Origin: Flavobacteriales bacterium 33_180_T64
Lineage (GTDB): Bacteria > Bacteroidota > Bacteroidia > Flavobacteriales > Flavobacteriaceae
Assembly (NCBI GenBank): GCA_002162685.1
Contig: MAAQ01000014.1
Span: 248,001 to 312,000 of the forward strand
Direction of reading: 5' to 3'
DNA: 64,000 bases
In this document: positions 33,950 through 44,123 of the stretch, piece by piece
Numbering within the stretch: position 1 is the stretch's first letter
Layout: each line of letters starts with the position of its first letter
Notes under the pieces: model-generated
The model's database searches: none
Told to the model about the DNA's origin: nothing
What the model saw: only the letters and a program-made list of their open reading frames with translations
Translations under genes and position numbers: made by a program

Positions 33950-35839
33950 ATGAAAAATTTTCTATCAATTATTGCCGCTGGTACATTACTTGTGGCCTGT
34001 GGGTCTTCAAAATCTACAGTAAATGATTTAGCAACAGCTAATCCAATTTCAACCGCTATTAATTTGTCTGCTGTAACAAACGATAAAGCTCCTGTAACAA
34101 TAAATCCAGGGCGTTTTATTCAAGAAACAGTAACCTATAGATTGCCTAAAGTTATTCAAGGAACCTATTCTGTGAGTGACTTTGGAAAGTATATAGACGA
34201 TTTTAAAGCTTTAGATTACGACGGAAATGAAATGGCAGTAACCAAAGTAGATACGAATACTTGGACGATTGCTAATGCAACTAATCTTGATAAGATAACA
34301 TATTTAGTTAACGATACATTTGATCAAGAAGTAAATGGCGGTATTGGAGGAGACGTTCCTTTTTCACCAGCTGGTACTAATATAGAACCAGATAACTACG
34401 TATTAAATTTGCAAGGTTTTATAGGCTATTTTGATACTTTAAAAAATGCACAATATAGTTTAGATGTTACTGCTCCAGCTAGTTTTGAGCGTACATCTGC
34501 ATTGCAAAACACAAATACAACGTCTAGTGCAGATGGCACCCAAATTACAACGTCTTACTTTGCACCACGTTATTTTGATATCACAGATAACCCAATGATG
34601 TATGGTAAATTAGATGTTGAAGAGTTTATGGTTGGTGATATTAAAATTGTTTTAAGTGTATATTCACCTAATCAAGTTCATACTGCGGCAAGTTTGAAAG
34701 AGACAATTTTCAAAATGATGGAAGCTCAAAAATCTTATTTAGGAGCAATTAATAGTACACCACGTTATGATATTTATTTGTATTTATCTGATGGAAGTGA
34801 AGGTTCTCCAAAAGGATTCGGTGCTTTAGAGCATCATACTTCTACAGTAGTTGTATTAGGAGAAAATTCAAGTAAAGAACGATTAGCAGCATCTATGACA
34901 GATGTGGTTGCTCATGAGTTTTTTCATATTGTAACACCACTTTCAGTACACTCAGAAGATGTGCACTATTTTGATTATAGTAACCCTACATTTTCAAAAC
35001 ATTTATGGATGTATGAAGGTGTAACAGAATACTTCGCACAACACTTTCAAATTTATGAAGGCTTAGTTGATAATGACACTTATTTCGCAACCGTTAATCA
35101 AAAAATTCAAACATCTAAAAATATGGATGATGCAATGAGTTTTACAGTAATGAGCGAGAATGTTTTAGAAGAACCTTATGCATCAAATTATTATAATGTG
35201 TATATGAAAGGTGCTTTAATTGGAATGTGTGTTGATATTTTAATGCGTGAAGAAAGTGATGGTCAAAGAAGTATGTTGTCTTTAATGAAAGAGCTTTCGG
35301 CTAAATATGGAAAAGAAAAACCATTTGTTGATGACAATCTTATTTCAGAAATCACAGCAATGACATATCCTTCTGTTGGTGAGTTTTTAAATACTCATGT
35401 TGTTGGAGGTACACCAATTGACTATGATGTATTTTTTGAAAAAGCAGGACTAGTTTCGGGAGAAGCAACTGTTCCAACAAGTTATATACAAAGTGGTGCT
35501 GGTTTTATTTTTGATGCAGATCGTGAGAAAGGTCAAATTAAATTTTCAGATGGTGTTAAAGCTAATAGCTTTTGGACAGAACAAGGTGCTATGCCAAATG
35601 ATATCATCAAAACAGTTAATGGTCAAGCTTTAACAATGGAGAATGCACAAGCGATGCTTGGTGGTATGTTTCAATGGAAAGAAGGCGATGCTATTAATGT
35701 TGTCTTAGAACGTGACGGAAAAGAAGTCGTAGTAGAAACAAAATTAACACCTGCATTTACGACAGCTAAAAAGCTTATGGAAAATGAAAATGCAACAGCT
35801 AAGCAAATTGCAACTAGAAAAGCTTGGTTGAAAAGTTAA
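33950..35839 (+). CDS. M61 family (glycyl aminopeptidase-like) lipoprotein with PDZ domain
   Basis: A 629-aa surface or periplasmic lipoprotein. The signal peptide ends in the lipobox LLVACGSS (Cys16). The zinc site HEFFH is at 322-326 with the downstream Glu in WMYEGVTEYFAQ, the M61 gluzincin pattern. A PDZ domain lies in the last 130 residues (GAMPNDIIKTVNGQALT). The ATG at 33950 gives a clean lipoprotein signal; the frame is open upstream to 33773 only as antisense of the glycosyltransferase. TAGTTTTG at 33910-33917 is a probable -7 box. Confidence 0.9.
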   Translation: MKNFLSIIAAGTLLVACGSSKSTVNDLATANPISTAINLSAVTNDKAPVTINPGRFIQETVTYRLPKVIQGTYSVSDFGKYIDDFKALDYDGNEMAVTKVDTNTWTIANATNLDKITYLVNDTFDQEVNGGIGGDVPFSPAGTNIEPDNYVLNLQGFIGYFDTLKNAQYSLDVTAPASFERTSALQNTNTTSSADGTQITTSYFAPRYFDITDNPMMYGKLDVEEFMVGDIKIVLSVYSPNQVHTAASLKETIFKMMEAQKSYLGAINSTPRYDIYLYLSDGSEGSPKGFGALEHHTSTVVVLGENSSKERLAASMTDVVAHEFFHIVTPLSVHSEDVHYFDYSNPTFSKHLWMYEGVTEYFAQHFQIYEGLVDNDTYFATVNQKIQTSKNMDDAMSFTVMSENVLEEPYASNYYNVYMKGALIGMCVDILMREESDGQRSMLSLMKELSAKYGKEKPFVDDNLISEITAMTYPSVGEFLNTHVVGGTPIDYDVFFEKAGLVSGEATVPTSYIQSGAGFIFDADREKGQIKFSDGVKANSFWTEQGAMPNDIIKTVNGQALTMENAQAMLGGMFQWKEGDAINVVLERDGKEVVVETKLTPAFTTAKKLMENENATAKQIATRKAWLKS

Positions 35840-35861
35840 GCTTTTTTTATAAATAAAATTT

Positions 35862-35902
35862 ACGACTGATGAATAACACTATTTATCAGTCGTTTTTTTT
35901 TT
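35862..35902 (+). terminator. Terminator after the M61 peptidase gene
   Basis: Arms ACGACTGAT and ATCAGTCGT with a 14-base loop, followed by ten T. The next 147 bases (35903-36049) hold no gene that I can see. Confidence 0.88.
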
Positions 35903-36049
35903 GCGTTACCCTTTGGGTCGCGCTTTTCGTTATATCTTTTTCTCTTAGCTCAAAAAAGGATGCCACTACAATCGCTAACGTAAATAAAAAGGAACTAATG
36001 TCTTTTATACTGTTGGAGTATAATGATAGTTTTTACTAATCATTAACTA

Positions 36050-36814
36050 TCAGAATCCTTCAAAAACACCTAGTCCAAATAGAGCAAAATCATATTTTAC
36101 AGGATCATTTGCATCTAATTGTCTTAAAGCTGTATCCAGCTCTAATAAAGCTTTACCATCATTTTGTTTTCGCTTTAGGAGTTTTAGTTTTCTTGCAACA
36201 TTTCCAGAATGTACATCTAAAGGGCAAGATAGTAGTGCAGGAGAGATGTGTTTCCAAATTCCAAAGTCTACACCATTATTATCCTGTCTTACCATCCATC
36301 GTAAATACATGTTGATGCGTTTGGCAGCTGAATTTTTTATAGGATCACTAACATGTTTTTTTGTGCGTTCTAAATGATCAATTTCAAAGAAATGTGTTTT
36401 GAATTCATGTATAGCGTGTTGAAGGTTATTGTGCTCTATACCTTTTGAAAATATAGCTTCTAATCCATTATAATTAGTGTAAATATGTTTTAAGCTTTTT
36501 ATAAACTGAATAAAATCATCACTATTAAAAGTTCTATGGACAAAAGATTTAAAGTGTCTAAGATCACGATCTTCATGATTTATAATAAAATCATGTGGCG
36601 AATGCTCGAGCAAATCCATCATTTTGTTAGCATTTTTAATAATGCTTTTTCGATTTCCCCAAGCGATAGTTGCCGTTAAAAACCCTGAAATTTCAATATC
36701 TTCTTTTTTAGAAAATTGATGTGGAATTTGAATGGGATCACTCTCAATAAATCGTGGGTGATTGTATTGTTCTACTTTAGTGTCTAGAAATTCTTTGAGA
36801 TCTTTTTTATTCAA
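36050..36814 (-). CDS. TIGR02757 family protein (DUF2400)
   Basis: A 254-aa protein with the TIGR02757 pattern: start LKEFLDTKVEQYNHPRFIESDPIQIPH, then TATIAWGNRKSI, MYLRWMVRQD and PLDVHSGNVARKLKLLKRKQND. The fold is thought to contain a helix-hairpin-helix related to DNA glycosylases, but its activity is unknown. Single gene with its own promoter, convergent with the M61 gene. Confidence 0.88.
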   Translation of the reverse strand: MNKKDLKEFLDTKVEQYNHPRFIESDPIQIPHQFSKKEDIEISGFLTATIAWGNRKSIIKNANKMMDLLEHSPHDFIINHEDRDLRHFKSFVHRTFNSDDFIQFIKSLKHIYTNYNGLEAIFSKGIEHNNLQHAIHEFKTHFFEIDHLERTKKHVSDPIKNSAAKRINMYLRWMVRQDNNGVDFGIWKHISPALLSCPLDVHSGNVARKLKLLKRKQNDGKALLELDTALRQLDANDPVKYDFALFGLGVFEGF

Positions 36815-36833
36815 AAGCTAGTATTTTCTTTTA

Positions 36834-36864
36834 CAAATTTACGCTTCTTTAATTGTTAACACAA
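36834..36864 (-). promoter_or_regulatory. Promoter of the TIGR02757 gene
   Basis: On the minus strand, TTG (plus 36862-36864), a 20-base spacer and TAAATTTG (plus 36834-36841) match the Bacteroidota promoter; it lies 20 bases upstream of the ATG. Confidence 0.5.
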
Positions 36865-36918
36865 TAGTTTCTGGCAGACTCAGAAAATCTGTTATTTTTG
36901 TGGATATAATTAAATATT

Positions 36919-37350
36919 ATGAAGCAATCAATCTATATTATCTTATTAGCATTTATAACCATTTTGTCTTGTGATCGTATTAAGAGTAAAACGCAAGAGA
37001 CCATTAATGCTGAAAGTGAAACTGCAGCCGAATTTGTTGAAGGTATAGACAAAACTTTGGAGGTTAAAATAAAATTGTCTACAGCGCTAGAAAAGAAGGG
37101 TTTAAAAATGGGGAAATATGCTATTGAGGATAATCCGTTAGGTGGTACAGATAATTTATTAAGACTCTATATTATTTTTGATAATGATTTTGAAGACATA
37201 TTATATGTAAATGTGTTTGATAAAAAAGGACTTGAAGCTGGACGAGCTAAATTAGAAGTTAAAGGAGAAAAAGGACATGCTGACTATTTTGAATTTACTT
37301 TTAATAAGCATATAGAAATTGAGTTTAAGAGTTCAATTGTTATTGAGTAA
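36919..37350 (+). CDS. Hypothetical lipoprotein
   Basis: A 143-aa protein with a lipoprotein signal (lipobox ITILSC, Cys18) and a single small beta-rich domain (LRLYIIFDNDFEDILYVNVFDKKGLEAGRAKLEV) after a short linker. The start is the ATG at 36919; TATTTTTG at 36893-36900 is a likely -7 box. I do not recognise the family. It converges on the ABC ATPase gene. Confidence 0.75.
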   Translation: MKQSIYIILLAFITILSCDRIKSKTQETINAESETAAEFVEGIDKTLEVKIKLSTALEKKGLKMGKYAIEDNPLGGTDNLLRLYIIFDNDFEDILYVNVFDKKGLEAGRAKLEVKGEKGHADYFEFTFNKHIEIEFKSSIVIE

Positions 37351-37378
37351 AAGTAGGATTAATAAAGTAATAGATTAT

Positions 37379-38041
37379 TTACCCAACAATCTTGCCATCA
37401 ACCATAGTTAGTTTTCGGTCTGCCATATTTGCTAAATCTTCGTTGTGTGTAACGATAATAAAGGTTTGACCAAACTCATCACGTAGTTTAAAGAAAAGGT
37501 CGTGAAGGTTCTCGGCAGATTCACTATCTAAGTTCCCTGAGGGTTCATCGGCAAATATTAAATCAGGATTATTAACTAAAGCTCTAGCAACAGCCACACG
37601 TTGTTGTTCTCCTCCTGAAAGCTCATTAGGTTTGTGATTATAACGATGTGATAACCCTAAGAAGTCTAATAATTCTTTGGCGCGATTTTCAGCTATAGAT
37701 TGCGATTTCCCAAAGATATAAGCTGGAATACATACATTTTCTAAAGCTGTAAACTCAGGTAATAATTGATGAAACTGAAATATAAAACCAATGTGCTTAT
37801 TTCTAAATTTAGCTAAAGCTTTATCGCCTAATTTAGCTACAGAAATGTTATTGATAATTAATTCGCTATTCTGACTTTTATCAATCTGATCTAAGGTGCC
37901 AAGAATTTGTAGTAAACTTGTTTTTCCTGCACCAGAAGCACCAACAATAGAAACGATTTCTCCTTTTTTAATATTGAGATCAACGCCTTTTAAAACGTGT
38001 AAATCGCCATAGTATTTATGAATGTTTTTTGCTTTAATCAT
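37379..38041 (-). CDS. ABC transporter ATP-binding protein, LolD-like
   Basis: A 220-aa ABC ATPase: Walker [10 protein letters not shown] (about 34-42), Q-loop [16 protein letters not shown], signature [15 protein letters not shown], Walker [13 protein letters not shown] and switch His in VTHNEDLA. It is of the MacB/LolD/FtsE type, which in Bacteroidota usually pairs with a LolCE-like permease for lipoprotein release. No permease gene is next to it, so the partner must be elsewhere. It lies 51 bases downstream of the DUF5916 gene. Confidence 0.88.
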   Translation of the reverse strand: MIKAKNIHKYYGDLHVLKGVDLNIKKGEIVSIVGASGAGKTSLLQILGTLDQIDKSQNSELIINNISVAKLGDKALAKFRNKHIGFIFQFHQLLPEFTALENVCIPAYIFGKSQSIAENRAKELLDFLGLSHRYNHKPNELSGGEQQRVAVARALVNNPDLIFADEPSGNLDSESAENLHDLFFKLRDEFGQTFIIVTHNEDLANMADRKLTMVDGKIVG

Positions 38042-38092
38042 TGCTTTAAAATGAAATCCGAAAATACTACTTTAATATGACTTTTCAGGTAT

Positions 38093-40600
38093 TTACATGA
38101 TCTGAGTAGTCTTATCAAAACTATTTGAGACTGCATTCAGTTTGTCATTGTTTTTGTCTTTCTTTTTGAAGATGCTTTTAAAGTCACTATAATCAATAAA
38201 ATACTGTACTCTTAAAGAAAAAGAATGGAGTATAGGTTGCTCAAAAAGTGTGCTAACACTTTTTCCAAATGTTCTAGAGGCTTCAGTGTCACTATTAAAT
38301 AATTGATTTCTATATAAAGCAGTTAAAAAACTGCCAGGAGCAAACTGCCAAGTGTAATTAAGATCTAAGTTCCAAGTGCTAAAATTAACGTTTGAACTTT
38401 CCAATCCTAAATCTTCAAAGCTGTTTTCTGTATTTATAAGACGTCCATTTTGTTGTAAAAAATAAACATCATCTTCGTAATCTACAACCGACCAATAATT
38501 TCTGAATGTTAATCCTAAAGAGTGAAAGGGGTTAAAGCTATAAGTTCCTGTTAAACGATTAACAATTGTTGTTTGATCACGTTGGCCAAATACAATTTCA
38601 TCTTCTATATCATTAGAGCTATTGGCATAACCTCTGTCTTTAAACGTTTTGTTGTAGTCAAAAGCATAAACAACTAAAAATTTATCACTAATACGTACTC
38701 TAGGGGTAAACCCTAACCAATACTCGTTAGTATCTCTATGATTTTCAAAGAATACGGCACCACCAATATTAGCGTCAAAAGCAAATATATTATTGTAATT
38801 AGAAGATAACCATACATTAGAATTTATTCGGTTTTCATAGATAAAATAACGACCGTCTTCTCTCGGTTCGAAATAATTAAATTGTCTTCCAGGTTGTATG
38901 TTGATATTTGCACCAAAATTGTGAAGTGTTTCTTTGGTTTGTGCATTGAAATTTATTCCGAAATTAGTGCCTGTAAAAACATTTGGATTGGCTAATCTTC
39001 TGTAGTTTATATAAGAATTCCATCTATATCTATTGAGTTTTTTAGTAGGTTCAAACGTTCTGTAGCCAAAATCAACACCAAAATTATTGAAGTTATTTCT
39101 AAAATTAAGCCCTAAGTCATTGATGTCATATTTAGTATCTGAATAGCTGTGATCAAAACTATATCTGTAATTACCATGAATTTTTCTAGCCATAAAAAAC
39201 GAACTAAACCCAGTAGTAGAACCATCAATCTGGTTCACATTACTCATCTTTACTTGTCCTCTAATATTGTAGGTATTTCTTTTATTAGTGATATCTGCAA
39301 GTAATGCAGTTACATTACCATCTCTAAAATGGCCATCTCTAGTCACATTAGTATTAACTAGACTTATTGATGAATTTTGATTAAACTGTTGGTCTAATAC
39401 TAGAATATTATAGTTAGATAAAGGTTCAATAACTTGATCTCTAAATTGCCCAGTAATTGTATCTCTTATACTTGCATATGTTTTTTCAGTAATTGCATTA
39501 AAAAAACCAATTCCTAATCCTTTTTTTGTTCTACCAGAAACTTTAGCAGCATTAAGTACTTTTACAGTATTTGGGTAATTGCTTATTTCTTCGTTCTCTT
39601 CTAGGTTTACATCACCAACAGGACTACTTCCTACACGTCTTGAGAAAAATAAATTTCCTTTATTAAAAAGGTCAACACCTTCAGTGAAAAATTGTCTTTG
39701 TTCAGAAAATGTCTGTTCAAAAGGACCAAGGTTTAATGATAGGTTGTCAAATCCCGCTTGACTAAAATCTGGCACTAAAGTCATGTCTAAAGTGAAATTT
39801 TCTGTAATACCATATTTTACATCTAAACCAAATTTTAAGTCTGTTTCTGTTTTTCCCTCAAAGCTATTTATAATACCTGTTGAAAAAGGGTAAAAGCTTA
39901 ATCGCGTTGGTGGTTCAATATTTTTTAAACCTGTAAGCTCTCCATGATATAAACCAATATTTCCTTTGGTAATATCTATTGTACTCCAAGTGTATTGTGA
40001 GCGATAACGTCTAAACTGTCTGTGGAATTGAATTCCCCAAGTCTGTACTTCTTGATTAGAAAAGCGAAGGGCACGATAGGGGATTTTCATTTCAACAACC
40101 CAACCATCATCATTTATTTTAACAGCACTATCCCAAACGGCATTCCATCCAAAGTCTTCGCCATTACTTGGTGTTGCTGTAGCATCGGCTTGTGTGCCAG
40201 AACTAAATACAAAAAATTCAGTATCATTTTGAGCATCATTATTTGGGTTTAAAACAAGTCCGAAAAAATCACTTTGTCCAAAATTATCTCTACTTGTAAA
40301 TTGACGCATTATTTGAGTAGGGTCATCATATAAATATGCCGACACGTAAATAGCTTTATCATCATAAGCCATTTTTACAATAGTTCTGTTTTCAATAGAA
40401 TCTTTAATCCCTGCTTCTGGTCTAAATTGCGTGAACCCTTTAGCTTCATTAGCGGTTTTCCAAACAGCATCATCGAGAATGCCATCTATTTTAGGAGGTG
40501 TAGTTGTTCTTTCAATTTGCAGTTGCTTTTTTATCTCTTCCTGAGCATTTGATTGAAAACACAAAAAAGTGAGTGCGAGAAATAATAAACGAAATTTCAT
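38093..40600 (-). CDS. DUF5916 outer-membrane protein with CBM9-like N-terminal domain
   Basis: An 835-aa exported protein. After the signal peptide (1-19, ending SNA) comes a CBM9-like domain (PPKIDGILDDAVWKTA, then AYDDKAIYVSAYLYD, to about residue 210), followed by a DUF5916 region (DFSQAGFDNLSLNLGPFEQTFSEQRQFF) and a long stretch of amphipathic beta strands that looks like an outer-membrane barrel. Common in Flavobacteriia. The CBM9-like part hints at sugar binding, but no polysaccharide-utilisation genes surround it. Confidence 0.88.
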   Translation of the reverse strand: MKFRLLFLALTFLCFQSNAQEEIKKQLQIERTTTPPKIDGILDDAVWKTANEAKGFTQFRPEAGIKDSIENRTIVKMAYDDKAIYVSAYLYDDPTQIMRQFTSRDNFGQSDFFGLVLNPNNDAQNDTEFFVFSSGTQADATATPSNGEDFGWNAVWDSAVKINDDGWVVEMKIPYRALRFSNQEVQTWGIQFHRQFRRYRSQYTWSTIDITKGNIGLYHGELTGLKNIEPPTRLSFYPFSTGIINSFEGKTETDLKFGLDVKYGITENFTLDMTLVPDFSQAGFDNLSLNLGPFEQTFSEQRQFFTEGVDLFNKGNLFFSRRVGSSPVGDVNLEENEEISNYPNTVKVLNAAKVSGRTKKGLGIGFFNAITEKTYASIRDTITGQFRDQVIEPLSNYNILVLDQQFNQNSSISLVNTNVTRDGHFRDGNVTALLADITNKRNTYNIRGQVKMSNVNQIDGSTTGFSSFFMARKIHGNYRYSFDHSYSDTKYDINDLGLNFRNNFNNFGVDFGYRTFEPTKKLNRYRWNSYINYRRLANPNVFTGTNFGINFNAQTKETLHNFGANINIQPGRQFNYFEPREDGRYFIYENRINSNVWLSSNYNNIFAFDANIGGAVFFENHRDTNEYWLGFTPRVRISDKFLVVYAFDYNKTFKDRGYANSSNDIEDEIVFGQRDQTTIVNRLTGTYSFNPFHSLGLTFRNYWSVVDYEDDVYFLQQNGRLINTENSFEDLGLESSNVNFSTWNLDLNYTWQFAPGSFLTALYRNQLFNSDTEASRTFGKSVSTLFEQPILHSFSLRVQYFIDYSDFKSIFKKKDKNNDKLNAVSNSFDKTTQIM

Positions 40601-40795
40601 TTGATTGATGATTAATGATTGAATATAAACAAAGACACTAAAAAATATAGTTTGTTACAGTTTGTCATACAAATCTACCTATGTTAGCGACTCTATTGTC
40701 ATAAGTAAACGTTAAAAAGCACGCTTTGTTGTTAATCTTTTAACGCTTTTGTCTGAGTTTTTTTACTACATTTATTGAAATTTAATACACAAAGA

Positions 40796-41392
40796 ATGCC
40801 TTACCATAAATTTGAAGAGTATAACATGAAAGTTACAGACGATGTCAAGAAACGTTATGAACAAATAATTGAAGATCTAGGCGAAGACACACAACGTGAT
40901 GGCTTAATAAAAACACCTGAACGTGCTTCTAAAGCGATGCAGTTCTTGACACAAGGGTATAGTCAAGATGCTGCAGATATTCTTAAAAGTGCTATGTTTA
41001 AAGAGTCTTATGATGAAATGGTTATCGTAAAAGATATCGAACTTTATTCGCTTTGTGAACATCATATTCTTCCATTCTTTGGAAAAGCACATATAGCATA
41101 TATTCCTAATGGACATATAGTTGGCTTAAGTAAAATACCAAGAATTGTAGATGTATTTGCAAGACGTTTACAAGTTCAAGAGCGATTAACAGAGCAAATT
41201 TTAGACTGTATTAATGAAACACTTATGCCAAAAGGCGTGGCTGTTGTTATTGAAGCTTCACATATGTGTATGATGATGCGTGGTGTTCAAAAGCAAAACT
41301 CTACAACGACCACTTCAGGGTTTAGAGGCGCTTTTAAAAATATAGAAACAAGAACTGAATTTTTAAAGCTTATTAGTGAAAAACTGTCATAA
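40796..41392 (+). CDS. folE: GTP cyclohydrolase I
   Basis: FolE converts GTP to dihydroneopterin triphosphate, the first step of folate or tetrahydrobiopterin synthesis. 198 aa. The zinc ligands are the Cys and His of [10 protein letters not shown] (about residues 83-92) and the Cys of [19 protein letters not shown] and [21 protein letters not shown] are family hallmarks. The start is the ATG at 40796 ([10 protein letters not shown]); a TTG seven codons upstream is less likely. A small membrane-protein gene follows on the same strand. Confidence 0.95.
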   Translation: MPYHKFEEYNMKVTDDVKKRYEQIIEDLGEDTQRDGLIKTPERASKAMQFLTQGYSQDAADILKSAMFKESYDEMVIVKDIELYSLCEHHILPFFGKAHIAYIPNGHIVGLSKIPRIVDVFARRLQVQERLTEQILDCINETLMPKGVAVVIEASHMCMMMRGVQKQNSTTTTSGFRGAFKNIETRTEFLKLISEKLS

Positions 41393-41443
41393 TTTGATTT
41401 GTGGAACGCTATTTGTTTCGTTATTAGTAAATTAAATACATAC

Positions 41444-41740
41444 ATGACTTTCGAAAATTATTCAAAAACAAAAAAATTAGCACTCGGTATATTCTTTGAT
41501 GCACTAGGCTATGTTTCATTTGTATTTCCTCCCTTTGATTTTGTTTGGGCTCCTGCTTCTGCTTGGTTAATGACTAAACTTTATGAAGGTAAAAAAGGAA
41601 AAATTGCAGCAGTATTATCTTTTATAGAAGAAGCGTTTCCGCTTTTAGATGTTATTCCAACATTTACATTAATGTGGCTTTATACTTATGTTTTTTCTTC
41701 AGAAAAGAAAACAGAAACAACGGTTATCGATATTAATTAA
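41444..41740 (+). CDS. Small hypothetical membrane protein
   Basis: A 98-aa protein with about two hydrophobic segments (LALGIFFDALGYVSFVFPPFDFVWAP and FPLLDVIPTFTLMWLYTYVF) around a Lys-rich loop. The ATG at 41444 is used; the frame is open 15 codons further upstream. It follows folE closely and ends at a strong terminator. Conserved-looking, function unknown. Confidence 0.75.
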   Translation: MTFENYSKTKKLALGIFFDALGYVSFVFPPFDFVWAPASAWLMTKLYEGKKGKIAAVLSFIEEAFPLLDVIPTFTLMWLYTYVFSSEKKTETTVIDIN

Positions 41741-41790
41741 AATACGAGTATAAAAAATTAAGTTCATTTAACTTTCATACTCGTATTTAT
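41741..41790. terminator. Bidirectional terminator
   Basis: Arms AATACGAGTAT and ATACTCGTATT separated by a 25-base A/T-rich loop, with T-rich sequence following on both strands, between convergent genes. Confidence 0.75.
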
Positions 41791-41847
41791 TGTTTTAATC
41801 GTTACCATGTGATACCCAATAATATTGGTTCAAAATGGCGCTTTTAA

Positions 41848-44082
41848 TTATAGCGTATAATTCAATCCAAAACTTATATTACGTCCCATATTTAAAATAG
41901 CATCAGATTTCAATCTAGATAGGTGATTTATGTAGGTCTCATTTAAAATGTTATTAGCAGCAATAGAGACTTCAAGGTCATTTTTGAAAACGTTTAAAGT
42001 ACCACCTAAACCAATGCTAAGTAAGTTGTATCCTTTAGTTTTAGTTTCAAACAGACTCACATGTTTTTTATCAAATGTAGAACTATACTTTGTAAAAGCA
42101 TAACCATTTTTAAGCCATGACTTTTCAAACTCAACTCTCACTGTATTGTGTAACGAATTTGCTGGAATTAATGGGAGGTAGCTATTGTCGTCCAACTGTC
42201 CAGTAACCATTTCGAAACTCGTTTCTAAATGTAGCCAGTCTAACGGATGTGGGTGAATATGCCAACCAAATTCACCTCCATATAAATTTGCATTGTCTTG
42301 AATGTAAGTAAAAACGGGATCCTCATCAATAAATTCGCCATTTGGGTTTAGAAAAATATAATCATTGATAGCATTATAAAATACATTTGCGAAAACCTCT
42401 ACATGTTCATTTTTAAACTCTAGAGCAAAATCTATCTGAAAATTGTGCTCGTTGTTTAAATCAATATTCCCAATTTCATAGCGATTTGTACCTTCATGAG
42501 TTCCGTTAGATGCTAGTTCGGCTAGGTTAGGTGCTCTAAATCCTGTTGCAAGATTTAGACGAGCTGTTATTGTATTAAATAGTTTTGTTTTCAGTCCGAA
42601 AGCTCCATTAAAACTATTAAAATCTCGACTTGTTTGATTGTTTATATCAATATTTCTACGATCAAATCGTGCTCCTAGTTGGATGTCTATTTTATCAAAA
42701 TGAATATGTGATGTAGCTAAAAGACCAATATCATTTGTGGTCGCATTTGGTATTAAAAGTTCTTCGCCAAAATTATTATTGTCTTGATTCATACCTTGTA
42801 AACCAACAATTGTTTCAAATCGGCCTAGTTTTGGAAGGTTGTATTTTACATTGTAGTTGAAGGTTTTTAACTTCATATGAAGTGCAGGGGCTTCATCACC
42901 AATCATTTCTTCTTCATGTTCTTCATCCTCATTTTCATGTTCTTCTTCACCATGATGATGATCTTCAAATTCTTTTCTATCGTTGTAGATATATCCTAAA
43001 GTAAAATCTAGACTTGAATTGTTAAAAAACACTGTAGATTTCGAACTAAAAATATGATTGCTAATGTCTTGAAATGGTTCTAAAGGTGTTTTGTTTGTGC
43101 TTTGTTCTCCTATGCCTTCAGGGATTCCAAGTTTAGAATGATTGATATTATAACGGAATTCGGTTTTGAATTTGTTCTTTTGGTATCCTAAAGCTGCTTT
43201 AAAGTCTTGTTCTTTAAAACGTGTATTAGTAACGCGATAGTTTTTAGTGTCATAATCTGAATGTTCTGCAACACTTCCTCTAAATAGGTACTTGAAATTT
43301 GTTCCTGAGGATTTAAATCCAGCAGTAGAATTATAACCTTGTGTATTTGTAAAATAGGTCGTACTTATATTCCCTTCGGAAGCATTTTCATTTGCAAAAC
43401 GTTCAGGATTAAAATATAAAACACCGCCAAGCGCGTCACTACCATAGAGTAGAGAAGCAGGACCTTTAATTACTTCGACACTTTCTATTCCAGAATCACT
43501 AATGCCTAAACCATGCTCACCACCATATTGCTGGTTTTCTAGACGAATACCTTGAGTGTATACTAATACGCGGTTGGAGCTTAAACCTCTAATTACAGGT
43601 TTCCCAATACTAATCCCTGTACTTACGCTTGATACTCCAGCAATGTTTGCTATACCTTCTGAAAGATTGATAGCGCCTTGAGATTTAAGTTCTTTAATAC
43701 TTTGTCGTTCTACTTTCATTACATTTTCACTTTGTAATTTATGAAAAGGTGTAGAAATAATTATTTCTTCCATCTCTATTGCCGAATGCGTTAAAGCAAT
43801 ATTTAATACTTCGGAAACAGGAAAGCTTAATGTTTTTGAAAAGGTTTCATAACCTACAAATGATATTATGATTTTATGGTTTCCACTAGGAATATTTTCA
43901 ATACTAAATTCACCACTGTCATTGGTAATAGTTCCTTTTTCAAACTGTGGTAAGTATATGTTAACAAAGGCTAAAGGTTGAGCTGTTTTAGCATCTGTAA
44001 TTTTACCTTCTAGATGATGTTGTGCAAATAATGATTGTAACGCTATAAGGCATAGCATTACTGTAAAATGTGTATTTTTCAT
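41848..44082 (-). CDS. TonB-dependent receptor with His-rich loop (probable zinc/metal uptake)
   Basis: A 744-aa outer-membrane receptor. Signal peptide 1-20 (ending LFA), then a carboxypeptidase-like regulatory domain (LEGKITDAKTAQPLAFVNIYLPQ, 24-105), a plug (VIRGLSSNRVLVYTQGIRLENQQ) and a 22-strand-type barrel ending in Leu. An extracellular loop is packed with His and acid residues (EDHHHGEEEHENEDEEHEEE), as in the zinc receptor ZnuD. The gene directly upstream encodes another His-rich protein. Zinc is my best guess; copper or nickel are possible. Confidence 0.88.
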   Translation of the reverse strand: MKNTHFTVMLCLIALQSLFAQHHLEGKITDAKTAQPLAFVNIYLPQFEKGTITNDSGEFSIENIPSGNHKIIISFVGYETFSKTLSFPVSEVLNIALTHSAIEMEEIIISTPFHKLQSENVMKVERQSIKELKSQGAINLSEGIANIAGVSSVSTGISIGKPVIRGLSSNRVLVYTQGIRLENQQYGGEHGLGISDSGIESVEVIKGPASLLYGSDALGGVLYFNPERFANENASEGNISTTYFTNTQGYNSTAGFKSSGTNFKYLFRGSVAEHSDYDTKNYRVTNTRFKEQDFKAALGYQKNKFKTEFRYNINHSKLGIPEGIGEQSTNKTPLEPFQDISNHIFSSKSTVFFNNSSLDFTLGYIYNDRKEFEDHHHGEEEHENEDEEHEEEMIGDEAPALHMKLKTFNYNVKYNLPKLGRFETIVGLQGMNQDNNNFGEELLIPNATTNDIGLLATSHIHFDKIDIQLGARFDRRNIDINNQTSRDFNSFNGAFGLKTKLFNTITARLNLATGFRAPNLAELASNGTHEGTNRYEIGNIDLNNEHNFQIDFALEFKNEHVEVFANVFYNAINDYIFLNPNGEFIDEDPVFTYIQDNANLYGGEFGWHIHPHPLDWLHLETSFEMVTGQLDDNSYLPLIPANSLHNTVRVEFEKSWLKNGYAFTKYSSTFDKKHVSLFETKTKGYNLLSIGLGGTLNVFKNDLEVSIAANNILNETYINHLSRLKSDAILNMGRNISFGLNYTL

Positions 44083-44123
44083 TTTTAAGTTTAATAGTTA
44101 AATAATAATTTTCAAATAAAATA

